64,000 bases of DNA from Paraglaciecola mesophila KMM 241 (GCF_000315015.1 NZ_BAEP01000089.1:113037-177036); one strand, 5' to 3'; counted from the first letter of the stretch, positions 18,822 through 30,185 are shown. Made by a program: numbers and translations. Notes: generated by a model from the sequence alone, not told the origin.

Positions 18822-19262
18822 TTAATAACCGTAATTATTGGCGAATTGACGTATATCCTCCGGCGTTGCTGCTTCGTTGCACGTACCGAGAATATGCAGT
18901 CGGCTACTTGATTCGTAAGTGTCTATTTCGGTGTAGCCCTCACGGCAAAAACCCGTCTCGCTAAGCTTCGTTTCAAGTTGGGCAAATAGTTCATCGAGTA
19001 GCCTTTCTTTAGGATCGTCACCTTTGGTTTTGCTCTTGTTACCTCCCTTCGGTGGCGGGCCGCCAGTACCGCCATGCTCTGGTTTACCTCCAGCCGTGCC
19101 TTGGTTCGCGCTAATACTGAAATTAAACACTTTTTGGTTAGTATCTTTAATCATTGTAGCGAACATATCGGGCTCCTTAGGTTGCGGTTTAGGCTTGCTC
19201 GCGCAGGCACTTAATACAATAGGTATCACGAGTATTAAAGTAAGTAGTTTTTTCATCGTCAT
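18822..19262 (-). CDS. Predicted lipoprotein, unknown
   Basis: A 146-residue protein with a signal peptide and lipobox LSAC (Cys near 19; LILVIPIVLSACASKPKP). After the acylated cysteine comes a Pro/Lys-rich stretch, a Gly-rich linker (about 55-80), and a C-terminal segment with two cysteines (GFCREG and GTCNEAATP) that may form a disulfide. It is convergent with the SprA-like gene. No family recognised. Confidence 0.7.
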   Translation of the reverse strand: MTMKKLLTLILVIPIVLSACASKPKPQPKEPDMFATMIKDTNQKVFNFSISANQGTAGGKPEHGGTGGPPPKGGNKSKTKGDDPKERLLDELFAQLETKLSETGFCREGYTEIDTYESSSRLHILGTCNEAATPEDIRQFANNYGY

Positions 19263-19403
19263 AATGGACTCACGTTATCAATTATTGGGGAGCACTTTTC
19301 TCTGTGTATGACGTAAAACAAGGATTGATAGTTTCTGGCAGGTATGTAAAAACTGTGTAAAGGTGGCTACTAATGAAAATAATAGGATTCATTTATTACA
19401 GAC

Positions 19404-19433
19404 ATAAAAAACCGGTGAACAGCGTCACCGGTT
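19404..19433 (-). terminator. Rho-independent terminator of tex
   Basis: A perfect 9-bp stem AACCGGTGA / TCACCGGTT (19410-19418 with 19425-19433) around a six-base loop, followed on the minus strand by six T. It lies 24 bp beyond the tex stop. Confidence 0.85.
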
Positions 19434-19456
19434 GTCGTATTCGCTTTTAACCTTTT

Positions 19457-21784
19457 CTATTTTTTCGCTTTAGCAAATGCATCGGCAAAGGCATTCCCCA
19501 TCGCTTGATTAGCAGAAGCTGCTGCGGGTTTCTTATTTTGAGGCTTACCACTTGGCCTGTTGCTTTGACGAGGATTATTGTCACTGTTACCTCGGCTTTG
19601 ATTCGGCTTGGTGTTGATATCGTCATTTAAACGCATAGTAAATGACACACGCTGACGCGCCACATCCACTTCCATTACTTTAACCTTAACAATATCGCCG
19701 GTTTTGACGATTTCCCGTGGGTCAGAAATGTACTTGTCCGTCATAGCTGATATATGCACCAGACCATCTTGGTGAACTCCTACATCAACGAAAGCACCGA
19801 AATTAGCGACGTTGCTCACAACACCCTCTAAAATCATCCCTTCCTTTAAATCATTAAGTGACGATACGCCCTCTTTAAAGGTGGCGGTTTTGAATTCTGG
19901 ACGAGGGTCACGACCGGGCTTAAGTAGCTCACTGATGATATCAGTCACTGTGGGTAACCCGAATGAATCATCCACAAACTGCTGCGGCTCAAGCTTTTTC
20001 AATAGCTCAGTGTTACCAATTAAATCATTCACCGCACTGCCCGAGTTGCTCACTATGGCTTGAACCACAGGGTAAGCTTCAGGGTGAACTGCCGAGGCAT
20101 CAAGCGGGTTACTGCCATTTACTATGCGTAAAAAACCAGCGGCTTGCTCGTAGGCTTTTGGGCCTAAGCGTTCTACTTTTAACAGGTCTTTACGACTACT
20201 AAACGCGCCATTGGCATCTCTGAAATTTACTATGTTGGTGGCAAGTGTGCGGTTTAAGCCAGACACATGGCTTAATAGCGCCGCTGAGGCCATGTTTAAA
20301 TCAACGCCAACGGCGTTTACACAATCTTCAATAACACGGTCAAGTGAGCGTCCTAAATTACTTTGGCTTACGTCATGTTGGTACTGGCCAACACCGATAG
20401 CTTTGGGTTCAATTTTAACCAGCTCTGCTAGTGGATCTTGTAAGCGCCTAGCGATAGATACAGCGCCGCGAAGCGACACATCCATATCGGGTAATTCGTT
20501 TGATGCAAGCTCAGAGGCAGAGTAAACCGATGCGCCTGCCTCACTGACCATGATTTTGCTCAAACCCAGCTCAGGGTTAGCTTTAATGACCTCTGCGGCG
20601 AGTTTGTCTGTTTCACGTGAGCCTGTACCATTACCAATACTGATTAACTTCACTTTGTGCTGCTTACATAGCATACCTAGCGTACGTAGGCTTTTGTCCC
20701 ACAAATTTTGCGGCACATGGGGGAATATGGTGCTGGTGGCTAGCACTTTACCTGTGGCATCAACGATTGCTACTTTTACGCCGGTGCGTAAACCGGGATC
20801 AAGACCCATGGTAGTTTTCGCCCCAGCAGGCGCCGCCATCAATAAGTCATTTAAATTTTTAGCAAACACCTGAATCGCTTCTTGTTCGGCTTTATCTTTT
20901 ATCACACCGAACAATTCTGTTTCCATGTGCAAAGCAATTTTTACTTTCCAAGCCCACTGAACCACACTCGCTAACCACGCATCCGCCGCACGGTTACTAA
21001 AATTCAAACCCAGGTGCTGGGCAATAATGTGCTCACCGAATGAGCTTTTATCTGATTCTTCTTTTTGCGGGTCAGCATCCATTGATACTTGCAAAAAGTT
21101 CTCATTTCGGCCGCGAAATAAGGCTAGGCAGCGGTGCGATGGTATTTTGCTTAGGCGTTCACTGTGCGCAAAGTAATCTGAATATTTGGCAGCTTCTTTT
21201 TCTTTGCCTTTAACGACACTGCTTTTGATATGGGCGTTTTCCATTAAGTACTGGCGCACCTTTTGTAGCAATGCTGCATCTTCAGCAAATTTCTCCATCA
21301 AGATGAATTTTGCCCCCTCTAACGCTGCCTTTTCGTCAGCTATACCCTTATCTGCAGCAATGTACTTTGCTGCTTCTGATTCAGGGGATAAGGTCGGGTC
21401 GGCAAATATAGTATCTGCAAGAGGCTCTAAGCCTGCTTCGATGGCAATTTGGCCCTTAGTGCGACGCTTCGGTTTGTAAGGCAGGTATAAATCTTCTAAT
21501 TCGGTCTTGTTGTCGCAGCTTAAAATACTGCGCTTAAGTTGGTCTGTAAGCTTGCCCTGCTCGTCAATCGTTTTGAGGATCACGTTACGTCTGTCATTAA
21601 TATCACGCAGGTACACCAAGCGCTGCTCAAGTTGGCGAAGTTGAATATCGTCTAAGCCATTTGTGGCCTCTTTACGATAGCGAGCAATAAAAGGAACACT
21701 CGAGCCTTCATCTAACAAGGTGACGGCAGCTTGTACTTGAGTGGGTTTTACCTGAAGTTCACTCGCGATTTTTTCAATGATCAT
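19457..21784 (-). CDS. tex: Tex family RNA-binding transcription accessory protein
   Basis: A 775-residue cytoplasmic nucleic-acid-binding protein related to eukaryotic Spt6. Domains in order: N-terminal helical Tex region ([16 protein letters not shown] at 26-41), YqgF-like RNase H fold ([20 protein letters not shown] near 322), helix-hairpin-helix region ([35 protein letters not shown]) and a C-terminal S1 RNA-binding domain ([20 protein letters not shown] near 645). A basic Asn/Gln-rich tail follows. Transcribed alone. Confidence 0.95.
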   Translation of the reverse strand: MIIEKIASELQVKPTQVQAAVTLLDEGSSVPFIARYRKEATNGLDDIQLRQLEQRLVYLRDINDRRNVILKTIDEQGKLTDQLKRSILSCDNKTELEDLYLPYKPKRRTKGQIAIEAGLEPLADTIFADPTLSPESEAAKYIAADKGIADEKAALEGAKFILMEKFAEDAALLQKVRQYLMENAHIKSSVVKGKEKEAAKYSDYFAHSERLSKIPSHRCLALFRGRNENFLQVSMDADPQKEESDKSSFGEHIIAQHLGLNFSNRAADAWLASVVQWAWKVKIALHMETELFGVIKDKAEQEAIQVFAKNLNDLLMAAPAGAKTTMGLDPGLRTGVKVAIVDATGKVLATSTIFPHVPQNLWDKSLRTLGMLCKQHKVKLISIGNGTGSRETDKLAAEVIKANPELGLSKIMVSEAGASVYSASELASNELPDMDVSLRGAVSIARRLQDPLAELVKIEPKAIGVGQYQHDVSQSNLGRSLDRVIEDCVNAVGVDLNMASAALLSHVSGLNRTLATNIVNFRDANGAFSSRKDLLKVERLGPKAYEQAAGFLRIVNGSNPLDASAVHPEAYPVVQAIVSNSGSAVNDLIGNTELLKKLEPQQFVDDSFGLPTVTDIISELLKPGRDPRPEFKTATFKEGVSSLNDLKEGMILEGVVSNVANFGAFVDVGVHQDGLVHISAMTDKYISDPREIVKTGDIVKVKVMEVDVARQRVSFTMRLNDDINTKPNQSRGNSDNNPRQSNRPSGKPQNKKPAAASANQAMGNAFADAFAKAKK

Positions 21785-22140
21785 GTAACGGCCCTATTTT
21801 GGCGAAGTTATGCAGATTTAACGTGTTTAACAAATGGCTTAACAAGGCGATATATGGCCTCGACGGTAAAATACCAGAGTCGCGACACATTATTACCGAT
21901 TATTTTTGAAATTGCAGAGCTGGGCTGTAGCGTAATGATATAAAAGCTCGCGATACTGATTTTAAATTTTTCAACAATTGTTGAACATTTACTTTAAGCC
22001 AGAATGAAAAGTTTGGCTTCTATGCTGTTATTTTAACACCCGTTCAAGGTGGTGATCCCTCGTGGTGAGAATGCCGCTCAATTTTATTTCCTCTTTATTT
22101 GCAGCGACGGTGACGATTTTATGAACTTGCGTTTACACCT
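21785..22140. other. tex-LysR intergenic region (356 bp)
   Basis: No gene is evident in this gap. It contains a 16-bp perfect palindrome (21970-21985) in an AT-rich stretch that may belong to the tex promoter region, on whose upstream side it lies. Confidence 0.5.
21970..21985. promoter_or_regulatory. Perfect 16-bp palindrome, operator candidate
   Basis: TTCAACAATTGTTGAA is fully self-complementary. It lies 186 bp upstream of tex. The form fits a dimeric repressor site, but the binding protein is unknown. Confidence 0.35.
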
Positions 22141-23043
22141 TTAGGCGTGAGTAACTATTTTTGCTTTCAAAAAATCGATAAATACTCGAGTTTTTACGGG
22201 TAAATAGGAACATTTTTGATAGATCAACCAAGCCGCAGTATCGAACTCTGTTGCGGTACATGCATAATCTGGAAACATATCGATTAAAAGCCCACTTTTT
22301 ATCTCATCTTGGCACAACCAGTCTGGTAAAAGAGCGGGGCCAAGACCCGCGACAGCGCAAGCGGTCATGGTCAACCCATGTGATATCAGTAAATGACCAG
22401 TGACAGGCACGTCGAATGTATTATTGTGCGTATCCCGAAACTTCCACGTGCTGCAATACCCCGGCATTGAAAACAATAGGCAATCAAGTTTACTCAGGTC
22501 GCCAGGGCCTTTTGGGGTACCAATGGTTTTAAAGTAGGTAGGGCTTGCACAAACATGAAATCGTCTTGAAACCAACTTGTGTGCGGTGAAATTATCCCCC
22601 GGTTGTTGCCCGAATCGGATAGCCACATCGATTTGCTCTTTGACAAGATCCACGTGGCTGTCCATGAGTAACAATTCAAGCGTAAGGTCTGGGTACAAGG
22701 CACGAAACTCTGGCAAGATCGGCGCTAGCACTCGTTGCCCGAATGAAGTACAAGCGGTTATACGTAAAGAGCCATTAGGCAGGCTAACCAAATCTAGTGC
22801 GGCTTCACTGGCTCGGTCAAACTCACCAATTAGATCTTTCACCCGAGAAAAATATTCACTGGCCGCTTCAGTAGGTGCAATCTTGCGGGTTGTTCTTTGG
22901 AATAATCGAAAGCCCAGCTGTGATTCTAAACTCGCTACCGAGCGAGAAATAGATGATGGGTCAACGTTGCGTTGACGAGCTACGGCCGCAAAACTTCCGT
23001 GCTCCATTACATCTACAAAAACCCTTACGTTTTCGAAATCCAT
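22141..23043 (-). CDS. LysR family transcriptional regulator
   Basis: A 300-residue LysR-type regulator: N-terminal winged helix-turn-helix (FAAVARQRNVDPSSISRSVASLESQLGFRLFQRTTR, about 17-52) and a C-terminal substrate-binding domain. The HTH and the VDPSSISR segment are typical of the large CrgA-like group. It is divergent from the small cupin gene with about 125 bp between starts, the common arrangement in which the LysR protein controls its neighbour and itself. The effector is unknown. Confidence 0.93.
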   Translation of the reverse strand: MDFENVRVFVDVMEHGSFAAVARQRNVDPSSISRSVASLESQLGFRLFQRTTRKIAPTEAASEYFSRVKDLIGEFDRASEAALDLVSLPNGSLRITACTSFGQRVLAPILPEFRALYPDLTLELLLMDSHVDLVKEQIDVAIRFGQQPGDNFTAHKLVSRRFHVCASPTYFKTIGTPKGPGDLSKLDCLLFSMPGYCSTWKFRDTHNNTFDVPVTGHLLISHGLTMTACAVAGLGPALLPDWLCQDEIKSGLLIDMFPDYACTATEFDTAAWLIYQKCSYLPVKTRVFIDFLKAKIVTHA

Positions 23044-23168
23044 TCGTGCGCTCTTTACACTAAAGTGATGAGTATAGGTGCCTTTATCTAATTAGCGACT
23101 ATGGCTAAGCTCAAATACATGTCATGGCGTTGTTGTCTGCCATATATGCTACAACATTTAGGGAAAAT

Positions 23169-23516
23169 ATGATGAGCCTACGATTTTACAGTGAATTTTT
23201 TAACTCCACCGAAGACGTACTTAACGATGTAATCAAACAGGGAACATGGCCAACAACATTTGTTTCTGGACCATCAGAAGGGTTGCACGAACACTGGCAT
23301 GCCGACGAGGTACACGCATATATCATGGAAGGCGAGACAGATTTCTTGGATGCCAAAAGCGGTATGCGAACCCAAGTCAAAGCGGGAGATAAAATAGTGA
23401 TCCCCGCTAAGGCATTGCATGCAGAGGGAGCAGTGATGGAACGGGTCGTATATATTCTCGCCCTTCCAAAACCACTGCCGCCAGAAGAGTTTCTGGCCAT
23501 GCATGGCTCTGCATAG
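23169..23516 (+). CDS. Small cupin-domain protein
   Basis: A 115-residue single-domain cupin. Metal-binding residues are visible in LHEHWHADEVHAYIMEGE (cupin motif 1, two His and a Glu) and in GDKIVIPAKALHAEG (motif 2 with its His). I start it at ATG 23169 (or ATG 23172) because AGGGA lies just upstream; an in-frame ATG at 23124 would add 15 residues without a ribosome binding site. It is divergent from the LysR gene and likely regulated by it. Enzymatic role unknown. Confidence 0.82.
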   Translation: MMSLRFYSEFFNSTEDVLNDVIKQGTWPTTFVSGPSEGLHEHWHADEVHAYIMEGETDFLDAKSGMRTQVKAGDKIVIPAKALHAEGAVMERVVYILALPKPLPPEEFLAMHGSA

Positions 23517-23678
23517 AGTGGAGTCGACTAAAGCATGCGGTTCATTTCTTCACTGTGGGTGGTTACGATAGCACCGACTGTGTCTGCTTATGTGTCCTTT
23601 TTGACTGTTGATGTTTCACCGCGTGTACTTCTAACCTTTTTATATTTTACCTTAATATCATCGTAAGGAAGCTCAAAG

Positions 23679-24458
23679 ATGAGAAAGCCAATATATGCAC
23701 CAACAGTATTCGGAAATAACTATTATGCAAAGCGACTAGTAGCAGTCTGCACTACTTTAATGTGTTTCTGCATACTCGGATGTGATTCTTTAATAAAAGA
23801 TGTTAAACCGCTCAGTTCTGTGACTAAAGCTCTCGATCATCTTGAAGAGTTACCTCCAAGGGTTGCAATACATAATTTACAGCCAATGTTTAAAGTGGAA
23901 GCTATTGGATTCACAGCAGTAGACGAAACCGGTTGGGATTGGGCTGGATCCGATGAAATTTACGCTGTTTGGCATAGCAATGTGATCGTTTCGACGCTTA
24001 TTCAAGGTGATGTTGATAGTGGGGATTCTTTTGATTTTCATTCTCTACAAAGTTGTATTTATCCTATCGCAGGGGACACGCTAATAATAGATGGTCGATA
24101 TGGGGGAGAGGATTCAGGTTGGATTTGCAAGGAGGAGGGGGCTGCAAGTCCAATACAGTTCTCTGTTGTTTTTTACGAGGATGATAGTCCGTGGACACAT
24201 ATTCCATTTTGTTTTTCCGGGAGTATTGTTAAAGGCTGTGAAGACCAATTCGTTGGAAAATATAATGGTGTATGGAATACTCAAGAATTGTTAGAAATTC
24301 TACCTGGTATAGGTGATATTCAAAATTTCACAGTTAGGTTAAATCCTTGTGAGGGGCCTGCTGTATGCGGAGATGATAATTTTTCTGACTATGACTTTCA
24401 TTTTCGTATAGTTAGAATGGCTGATAAAGAAGTACTGAGACAACATTCACTCCAGTAA
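23679..24458 (+). CDS. Predicted lipoprotein, orphan
   Basis: A 259-residue protein with a membrane-spanning signal and lipobox ILGC (Cys near 35; TTLMCFCILGCDSL), preceded by a long N-terminal extension. The mature part is rich in Asp, Trp and Cys (for example CIYPIAGD, GWICKEEG, FCFSGSIVKGCEDQ, LNPCEGPAVCGDDN), suggesting several disulfides, and resembles no family I know. Base composition is clearly more AT-rich than in neighbouring genes. AAGGAAG upstream of the ATG supports translation. It sits alone between the cupin gene and a tRNA, which fits acquired DNA. Confidence 0.7.
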   Translation: MRKPIYAPTVFGNNYYAKRLVAVCTTLMCFCILGCDSLIKDVKPLSSVTKALDHLEELPPRVAIHNLQPMFKVEAIGFTAVDETGWDWAGSDEIYAVWHSNVIVSTLIQGDVDSGDSFDFHSLQSCIYPIAGDTLIIDGRYGGEDSGWICKEEGAASPIQFSVVFYEDDSPWTHIPFCFSGSIVKGCEDQFVGKYNGVWNTQELLEILPGIGDIQNFTVRLNPCEGPAVCGDDNFSDYDFHFRIVRMADKEVLRQHSLQ

Positions 24459-24892
24459 GCTTCCATGAGTTTACCCCTTTGAAGCAACAATTTCGCATGG
24501 ATTGAAATAGAAATTAAGCCGAGAGCGCACATTTCGCTTTAGGCTTCTGAGGTATTCATTCAATTTGTTGATACCGTCGCTACTTTTGCTTTTGTACTGA
24601 CTCCAATTTTCTATGTTTTCAATCGAATTACCAAATGACCAGACTGGTGGATCCCGTGGCTTTAGAAACACCACTCCTGTCGGGTGAACGATTCGCCATT
24701 GAGGTGGAGCTAGTTCGCTGCAAGGGATGGCCTGTCATATCCAGCATTGATTCTGTTACACGAAGATTATATTTTAAGTGTACGCAGTATTTAAAGTGGC
24801 TGAAAGCCATAAGTAAACGTAGCGAATAGAATATAAAATTTAAGTACCCGAAGGGCATAAACAAACAGGGAAGTTAACACGAAGAAGGGGAA
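24459..24892. other. Gap between orphan lipoprotein and tRNA-Thr (434 bp)
   Basis: Three short overlapping open frames occur here (minus 24471-24674, minus 24628-24864, plus 24635-24829), none with a convincing start, ribosome binding site or recognisable product. The segment may be the remains of a decayed gene next to a tRNA, but I cannot identify the parent. Confidence 0.4.
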
Positions 24893-24968
<76 letters not shown>

Positions 24969-25052
24969 ACACTAGATTCCCGCTCTAGGCAGCTATGTGC
25001 TAGAGCGAGGCGACATTCTATTGATTCCACTTTTGTTGTCAACCAAAAGTTA

Positions 25053-26195
25053 TTATTTTATCTGTAAAAGGCGCTCTGCTTCACTATTCAATGTCGGGAA
25101 ATAGCTTTTCGGTAACCACTTTTGCAGTTTCTGCATCGCTTGGCCCAGGTCAGCGTAATCATTGCCAGTGATATTGATGTGGCCCATCTTGCGCTTGGCA
25201 CGTGGGGTTTTCATATAGCCGTGTAAATGGGTTCTAGATACACTGAGCATGTCTTTTGGCGGTAAGTCACAACCAATTACGTTAAGCATCACGCTTGGTG
25301 CAAGCACTTGGGTCGAGCCTAACGGTAATTCACAGATAGCCCGCAAGTGATTTTCGAACTGACAGGTATCTGCACCTTGCATGCTCCAATGCCCTGAGTT
25401 ATGAACACGAGGAGCGATTTCATTGACTAGCAACGAGTCACCCATCTGGAAGAATTCCACTGCCAATACGCCAACGTAATTTAGCTCGCTAGCGAGGGCG
25501 GTAAAAATCTGCTCTGCTTGAGTTACTAATTCAGGAGTGATGGCCGGTGCAGGTGCAACACAGGTATGCAACTGGCCTTGATGATGTAGGTTTTCAACTA
25601 AAGGGTACAGAGCGACCTGGCCGTTCTTACCGCGCGCGCCCACTAATGACACTTCACGCTCAAAGCTGAGCATCTTTTCAACCACTAAAGGCACTTTCTT
25701 TAAATCAAGTTCGGCTAGTGCTTGCTTGATTTCAGGCAGTTGCTCTTTACTGGATAGGCGCCATTGACCGTAACCGTCGTAGCCGTCGCGGCTGGCCTTA
25801 ATGATCAGCTTCTCGCCTAGTTGTTCAACGGCTTGTTCGAGCTTAGCCGCGTCATCCACAATCATGTAAGGGCAGTTGGCGATATCGAGCTTGTCGAGTA
25901 AAGCTTTTTCTTTGACTCTATCGGCGCCAGCAGCTATTGATTCAACGCTCGGCATCAGCTTTCCGCTACGATTGACTTGTTCAAGTAAAGGCTCTGGAAT
26001 ATGTTCAAACTCAACGGAAATCGCGTCTGCGGCTTCGATAGCGGTTTCAAGGTGAATGGCCATCACCTTTTTATCTATTGGGTTAACTACTTTAAGAGTA
26101 CCCACATCTACAGCTCGTACTTCAATCCCTAAAGGCACACCTGCTAGGGCCATCATTCTGGCGAGTTGGCCTGAGCCTAAAATCAGCACATTCAT
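25053..26195 (-). CDS. purK: N5-carboxyaminoimidazole ribonucleotide synthase
   Basis: ATP-grasp enzyme of purine synthesis that carboxylates AIR with bicarbonate and ATP to N5-CAIR. It begins [19 protein letters not shown], the conserved nucleotide/substrate-binding start, and contains [15 protein letters not shown] (ATP-binding loop) and [19 protein letters not shown] plus [19 protein letters not shown], the metal and catalytic segment. Length 380 is normal. Its start overlaps the purE stop by 4 bp, so the two consecutive enzymes are coupled. Confidence 0.96.
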   Translation of the reverse strand: MNVLILGSGQLARMMALAGVPLGIEVRAVDVGTLKVVNPIDKKVMAIHLETAIEAADAISVEFEHIPEPLLEQVNRSGKLMPSVESIAAGADRVKEKALLDKLDIANCPYMIVDDAAKLEQAVEQLGEKLIIKASRDGYDGYGQWRLSSKEQLPEIKQALAELDLKKVPLVVEKMLSFEREVSLVGARGKNGQVALYPLVENLHHQGQLHTCVAPAPAITPELVTQAEQIFTALASELNYVGVLAVEFFQMGDSLLVNEIAPRVHNSGHWSMQGADTCQFENHLRAICELPLGSTQVLAPSVMLNVIGCDLPPKDMLSVSRTHLHGYMKTPRAKRKMGHINITGNDYADLGQAMQKLQKWLPKSYFPTLNSEAERLLQIK

Positions 26196-26683
26196 TCAGG
26201 CAGTTCCAGTGCGGGTTGGGCTAAAACGTCAGCCGTTTGTTTTTGTCTAAATTGAATAATCGCATCGCGAACGGTTTCGTCATGTAAAGCAACCACCTGC
26301 GCGGCAAGTAAGCCAGCGTTAGCTGCGCCAGCTTCACCTATAGCTAAGGTACCTACAGCGACGCCTTTGGGCATTTGTACGATTGAGTACAAAGAATCGA
26401 TGCCACTTAGCTGACTAGAACGCACAGGCACACCAAATACTGGTAGGTGAGTATGCGCGGCTATCATGCCGGGTAAGTGCGCAGCGCCGCCAGCGCCGCC
26501 AATGATCACTTGGTAACCTTTGTCGGCTGCAGTTTCTGAAAATTCTGTTAACAGGGCTGGGGTGCGATGAGCCGACACCACTTGGGCGTGATAACTTACG
26601 CCTAAGGCATCTAACATTTTTGCCGCTTGGGCCATGGTGGGCCAATCAGACTTTGAACCCATAACAATCGCAACTTGAGGCAT
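26192..26683 (-). CDS. purE: N5-CAIR mutase, class I PurE
   Basis: Converts N5-CAIR, the PurK product, to CAIR. The start [16 protein letters not shown], the HRTP motif (SAHRTPALL) and [17 protein letters not shown] are the defining class I PurE elements. I choose ATG 26683 (163 residues) because GGAG lies 6 bp upstream; the longer GTG start at 26695 would include that ribosome binding site in the coding region. Upstream, near 26784-26791, CGTTTCCG on the minus strand matches one half of the enterobacterial PurR box but the other half is poor. Confidence 0.95.
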   Translation of the reverse strand: MPQVAIVMGSKSDWPTMAQAAKMLDALGVSYHAQVVSAHRTPALLTEFSETAADKGYQVIIGGAGGAAHLPGMIAAHTHLPVFGVPVRSSQLSGIDSLYSIVQMPKGVAVGTLAIGEAGAANAGLLAAQVVALHDETVRDAIIQFRQKQTADVLAQPALELPE

Positions 26684-26901
26684 TTTCACTCCCACTAAAT
26701 TTCGGTTTTATTTGATGCAGCGGACTTGAATAAGCAGATGAAATCTCATGCTGATAGACAAGATATTGCTGACCAGTAAATTTCGGAAACGGATTGTAGC
26801 TCAATTCAAACAACGAGTCCCGCTTGAACGTAAATTGAACAACATTCTGTGTTTTTGTATCGGTTTTTATTTTTTTCAGAAGATAAAGCACCGTAAAAAC
26901 A

Positions 26902-26935
26902 AAAATCCGCTGCGGGCGAACCTGCAGCGGATTTT
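26902..26935 (-). terminator. Rho-independent terminator of rho (bidirectional shape)
   Basis: A long stem AAAATCCGCTGC / GCAGCGGATTTT (26902-26913 with 26924-26935), extended by an inner GG/CC pairing around a CGAA tetraloop. On the minus strand it is followed by TTTTTGTTTTT. It lies 24 bp after the rho stop. Confidence 0.85.
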
Positions 26936-26958
26936 AAAAAACGTATTATGCTGTGATG

Positions 26959-28224
26959 CTAGCTTTTTTGTTTGCGCATCGCAGTGAAGAACTCATTATT
27001 GGTTTTGGTCATAGACAGCTTACCAATTAAGAATTCAATTGCGTCAATTTCTGACATTTCATGCACGATTTTACGCAAGATCCACATTTTTTGTAATTCG
27101 TCTGGGGTGGTCAGTAATTCCTCGCGACGAGTACCTGAGCGGTTGTAATCAATCGCTGGGAAAACACGTTTTTCCGCAATTTTGCGGTTCAGGTGTAATT
27201 CCATGTTACCCGTACCTTTAAACTCTTCGTAGATAACTTCATCCATTTTAGAGCCGGTATCGATAAGTGCAGTAGCGATAATGGTTAAGCTGCCGCCTTC
27301 TTCGATGTTACGCGCAGCACCAAAGAAACGCTTAGGCTTGTGTAATGCGTTAGCATCAACACCACCAGTAAGTACTTTACCTGATGATGGGATAACGGTG
27401 TTGTACGCTCGGGCTAAACGCGTGATTGAATCAAGTAAGATAACCACATCTTTCTTGTGTTCAACTAAACGTTTGGCTTTTTCAATCACCATTTCAGCCA
27501 CTTGTACGTGACGACTCGCAGGCTCATCAAAGGTAGAAGCAACTACTTCCCCTTGTACAAGGCGTTGCATCTCGGTCACTTCTTCTGGGCGCTCATCAAT
27601 CAACAATACCATGAGCAAACATTCTGGATGATTTGCTGCAATCGATTGGGCGATGTTTTGTAGTAAAAGCGTTTTACCGGCTTTAGGCGGTGCAACGATA
27701 AGACCACGTTGACCACGGCCGATTGGAGAGGCTAAATCCAGTACGCGAGCAGTAATGTCTTCGGTACTGCCGTTGCCTCGCTCCATGACTAAACGCTCAT
27801 TGGCATGCAGTGGCGTTAAGTTTTCGAATAAGATTTTGTTACGGGCGTTTTCAGGACGGTCAAAGTTAACTTCGCTGATCTTCAACAGGGCGAAGTATCG
27901 CTCGCTGTCTTTAGGTGGGCGAATTTTACCTGAAATGGTATCGCCGGTGCGTAAGTTAAAGCGACGTATCTGACTAGGTGATACGTAGATATCATCTGGT
28001 CCCGCCAAGTATGATGCGTCGTTAGAACGCAAGAAACCAAAGCCGTCTTGAAGTATTTCTAGGACGCCGTCGCCGAAAATATCTTCACCACTTTTGGCGT
28101 GGGTTTTCAAAATTGAAAATATAATGTCTTGCTTACGAGCGCGAGCCATGTTCTCTAGGCCCATTTTTTCGGCCAGTCCAACCAGCTCACTGATGGGTTT
28201 GTTCTTGAGTTCCGTTAGGTTCAT
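26959..28224 (-). CDS. rho: Transcription termination factor Rho
   Basis: Hexameric RNA-dependent ATPase that ends transcription. N-terminal helix bundle, cold-shock-like RNA-binding domain with DGFGFLR, Walker A in [11 protein letters not shown], Walker B region [16 protein letters not shown], and the Q/R loops are all conserved ([21 protein letters not shown]). I use ATG 28224 ([14 protein letters not shown], 421 residues), where other Rho proteins begin; an in-frame ATG at 28260 would add 12 residues. Neither has a good ribosome binding site, and the long leader back to the trxA terminator leaves room for the autoregulation known for rho. Confidence 0.97.
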   Translation of the reverse strand: MNLTELKNKPISELVGLAEKMGLENMARARKQDIIFSILKTHAKSGEDIFGDGVLEILQDGFGFLRSNDASYLAGPDDIYVSPSQIRRFNLRTGDTISGKIRPPKDSERYFALLKISEVNFDRPENARNKILFENLTPLHANERLVMERGNGSTEDITARVLDLASPIGRGQRGLIVAPPKAGKTLLLQNIAQSIAANHPECLLMVLLIDERPEEVTEMQRLVQGEVVASTFDEPASRHVQVAEMVIEKAKRLVEHKKDVVILLDSITRLARAYNTVIPSSGKVLTGGVDANALHKPKRFFGAARNIEEGGSLTIIATALIDTGSKMDEVIYEEFKGTGNMELHLNRKIAEKRVFPAIDYNRSGTRREELLTTPDELQKMWILRKIVHEMSEIDAIEFLIGKLSMTKTNNEFFTAMRKQKS

Positions 28225-28450
28225 ATTGGTGGGTCTTTTCATGCTTGAAAGTTTTGCCATATCAGCAAAAATTGATTGAATGGTTCAAAGGTATTTACTT
28301 ATAAAAATCTCTGATTGGTGCGAAAGTACAGGTCTGTTCAGGTGTGAACAATGAAAAGTTAGCACCAAAATCACGGTACGTCTAGTGAAAATAGTGGTTT
28401 AAAAGGTATTACATTGAACAAAACTTTGCACAAAGAGTATACAAGAAATA

Positions 28451-28474
28451 AAAAAGCCCGATTTGGTCGGGCTT
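28451..28474 (-). terminator. Rho-independent terminator of trxA
   Basis: AAGCCCGA / TCGGGCTT (28454-28461 with 28467-28474), five-base loop, then TTTTTT on the minus strand. It separates trxA from rho. Confidence 0.85.
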
Positions 28475-28491
28475 AATTTTTCAGCACATAA

Positions 28492-28818
28492 TTAGATGTT
28501 TTCGTTTAAAAACTCTTCTAATTGGCTTTTAGATAGTGCGCCGACTTTAGTTGCAGCTACATTTCCGCCTTTAAATAAAAGCAAAGTAGGGATGCCACGA
28601 ATACCATACTTAGGTGGTGTTTCGTTATTTTCATCGACATTCAGCTTGCCAACTGTTAACTTGCCGTCGAATTCGTCAGCAATTTCATGCAAAATTGGCG
28701 CAATCATCTTACACGGACCGCACCATTCCGCCCAGAAGTCAACTAGTACAGGACCAGTAGCATTGATAACATCTGCCTCGAAACTATCGTCCGATAACTG
28801 GATAATTTTGTCGCTCAT
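28492..28818 (-). CDS. trxA: Thioredoxin 1
   Basis: Cytoplasmic disulfide reductase of 108 residues. The active site WCGPCKM is at about 32-38 within [32 protein letters not shown] provides the cis-proline. I start at ATG 28818 ([17 protein letters not shown]) because GGAG lies 7 bp upstream and homologues begin here; an in-frame upstream ATG would add five residues. It is upstream of rho on the same strand and divergent from rhlB, the same order as in E. coli. Confidence 0.97.
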   Translation of the reverse strand: MSDKIIQLSDDSFEADVINATGPVLVDFWAEWCGPCKMIAPILHEIADEFDGKLTVGKLNVDENNETPPKYGIRGIPTLLLFKGGNVAATKVGALSKSQLEEFLNENI

Positions 28819-28871
28819 TCTTTTCTCCGTCATTAATTCTAGCGCCGATATAATTCAGCGTGATCGTGATT

Positions 28872-28899
28872 GTTATATAGAAACTGTTTTTTAATGCAA
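28872..28899 (-). promoter_or_regulatory. Likely sigma-70 promoter of trxA
   Basis: On the minus strand TTGCAT (28899-28894) and TATAAC (28877-28872) are spaced 16 bp apart, about 55 bp before the trxA start in the trxA-rhlB divergent gap. Confidence 0.45.
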
Positions 28900-28919
28900 G
28901 CACTGATAAGCTATAAGCT

Positions 28920-30185
28920 ATGCAAACAACTCATTTAACCGAAACACATTTCGCGGACTTGCCAATCAATGAGCAAGTCGTTAAGGCGTTATCCGCCGCA
29001 AACTTTAGTCACTGCACGCCCATTCAAGCGTTAAGCTTGCCCCCTCTATTAGAAGGGAATGACATAGCAGGTCAAGCGCAAACCGGAACCGGTAAAACTA
29101 TCGCGTTCTTGGTGGCAACTTTTCATTACTTGCTAAGTAATCCGCAGCCCACTAAAAAACAACCAAGAGCCATTATTATGGCGCCAACCAGAGAGTTGGC
29201 CGTTCAGATCTTTAACGATGCTGAACTGCTAAGTCAACACACTGGTTTGTCTCTCGGTTTGATTTATGGGGGCGAGGGTTATCAAAGTCAACGGGAAAAA
29301 CTGGAAGAAGGTGTAGATATTATTATCGGCACTACCGGCAGGATCATTGACTACTACAAACAGAACATTTTTTCGTTAGCGGGTATTCAAGTCGCCGTAC
29401 TTGATGAAGCTGATCGCATGTTCGATTTGGGCTTTATTAAAGATATTCGTTATCTTTTCAATCGCATGCCTAAGCCGACAGAGCGTTTAAGCATGTTGTT
29501 CTCGGCGACGTTGTCGTACCGAGTACAAGAGCTAGCTTATGAGCACATGGACAATCCTACGCATGTACAGGTCGAGCCTGAGCGCAAAACCGGCACGCGT
29601 ATCAAAGAAGAGCTCTTTTATCCTTCTGATGAAGATAAAATGGCCTTGTTGCTTAGTTTGATGGAAGAAGAATGGCCAGATAAAGCCATTGTTTTTGCGA
29701 ACACTAAGCACAGCTGTGAGAAAGTTGCCGATTGGCTACAAGCTGACGGTCATCGAGTGGGTCTATTAAGCGGTGATGTTCCTCAGAACAAGCGCTTAAA
29801 AATCCTTGAAGACTTTACGTCTGGCAAGCTAGACATACTGGTTGCTACCGATGTGGCCGCTCGAGGTTTGCACATTCCTATGGTTAGCCATGTGTTTAAC
29901 TATGACTTACCCGACGATGCAGAAGATTATGTGCACCGTATCGGCCGTACCGGTCGTGCTGGTCAAAGCGGTAGCTCAATCAGCTTTGCTTGTGAACGGT
30001 ACGCGTTAAACTTGCCTGCGATTGAAACCTACATTGAGCATGCTATTCCGGTAACAGAATATCAAGCTGATGCGCTACTGCGTGATGTGACACCACCTAA
30101 GCCTCGCCATAAAAAGCGAATGCAGAATGGTCGCAACCCACAGAAGCGCCAATCATCAGGCTCGCGTAACCGTAGGAAGCCATGA
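28920..30185 (+). CDS. rhlB: ATP-dependent RNA helicase RhlB
   Basis: DEAD-box helicase that serves the RNA degradosome in gammaproteobacteria. The Q motif ([13 protein letters not shown]), [35 protein letters not shown], and the C-terminal [10 protein letters not shown] are all present, followed by a basic tail ([17 protein letters not shown]). Length 421 matches RhlB, as does the divergence from trxA-rho and the coupling to gppA (ATGA overlap at 30182-30185). Confidence 0.95.
   Translation: MQTTHLTETHFADLPINEQVVKALSAANFSHCTPIQALSLPPLLEGNDIAGQAQTGTGKTIAFLVATFHYLLSNPQPTKKQPRAIIMAPTRELAVQIFNDAELLSQHTGLSLGLIYGGEGYQSQREKLEEGVDIIIGTTGRIIDYYKQNIFSLAGIQVAVLDEADRMFDLGFIKDIRYLFNRMPKPTERLSMLFSATLSYRVQELAYEHMDNPTHVQVEPERKTGTRIKEELFYPSDEDKMALLLSLMEEEWPDKAIVFANTKHSCEKVADWLQADGHRVGLLSGDVPQNKRLKILEDFTSGKLDILVATDVAARGLHIPMVSHVFNYDLPDDAEDYVHRIGRTGRAGQSGSSISFACERYALNLPAIETYIEHAIPVTEYQADALLRDVTPPKPRHKKRMQNGRNPQKRQSSGSRNRRKP

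Noticed and set aside
24471..24864. Three short open frames between the orphan lipoprotein and tRNA-Thr
   Set aside because: No convincing start, ribosome binding site or known product; treated as possible decayed DNA only.
28225..28450. A rho leader peptide gene (rhoL-like)
   Set aside because: No clear frame with a ribosome binding site could be defined.
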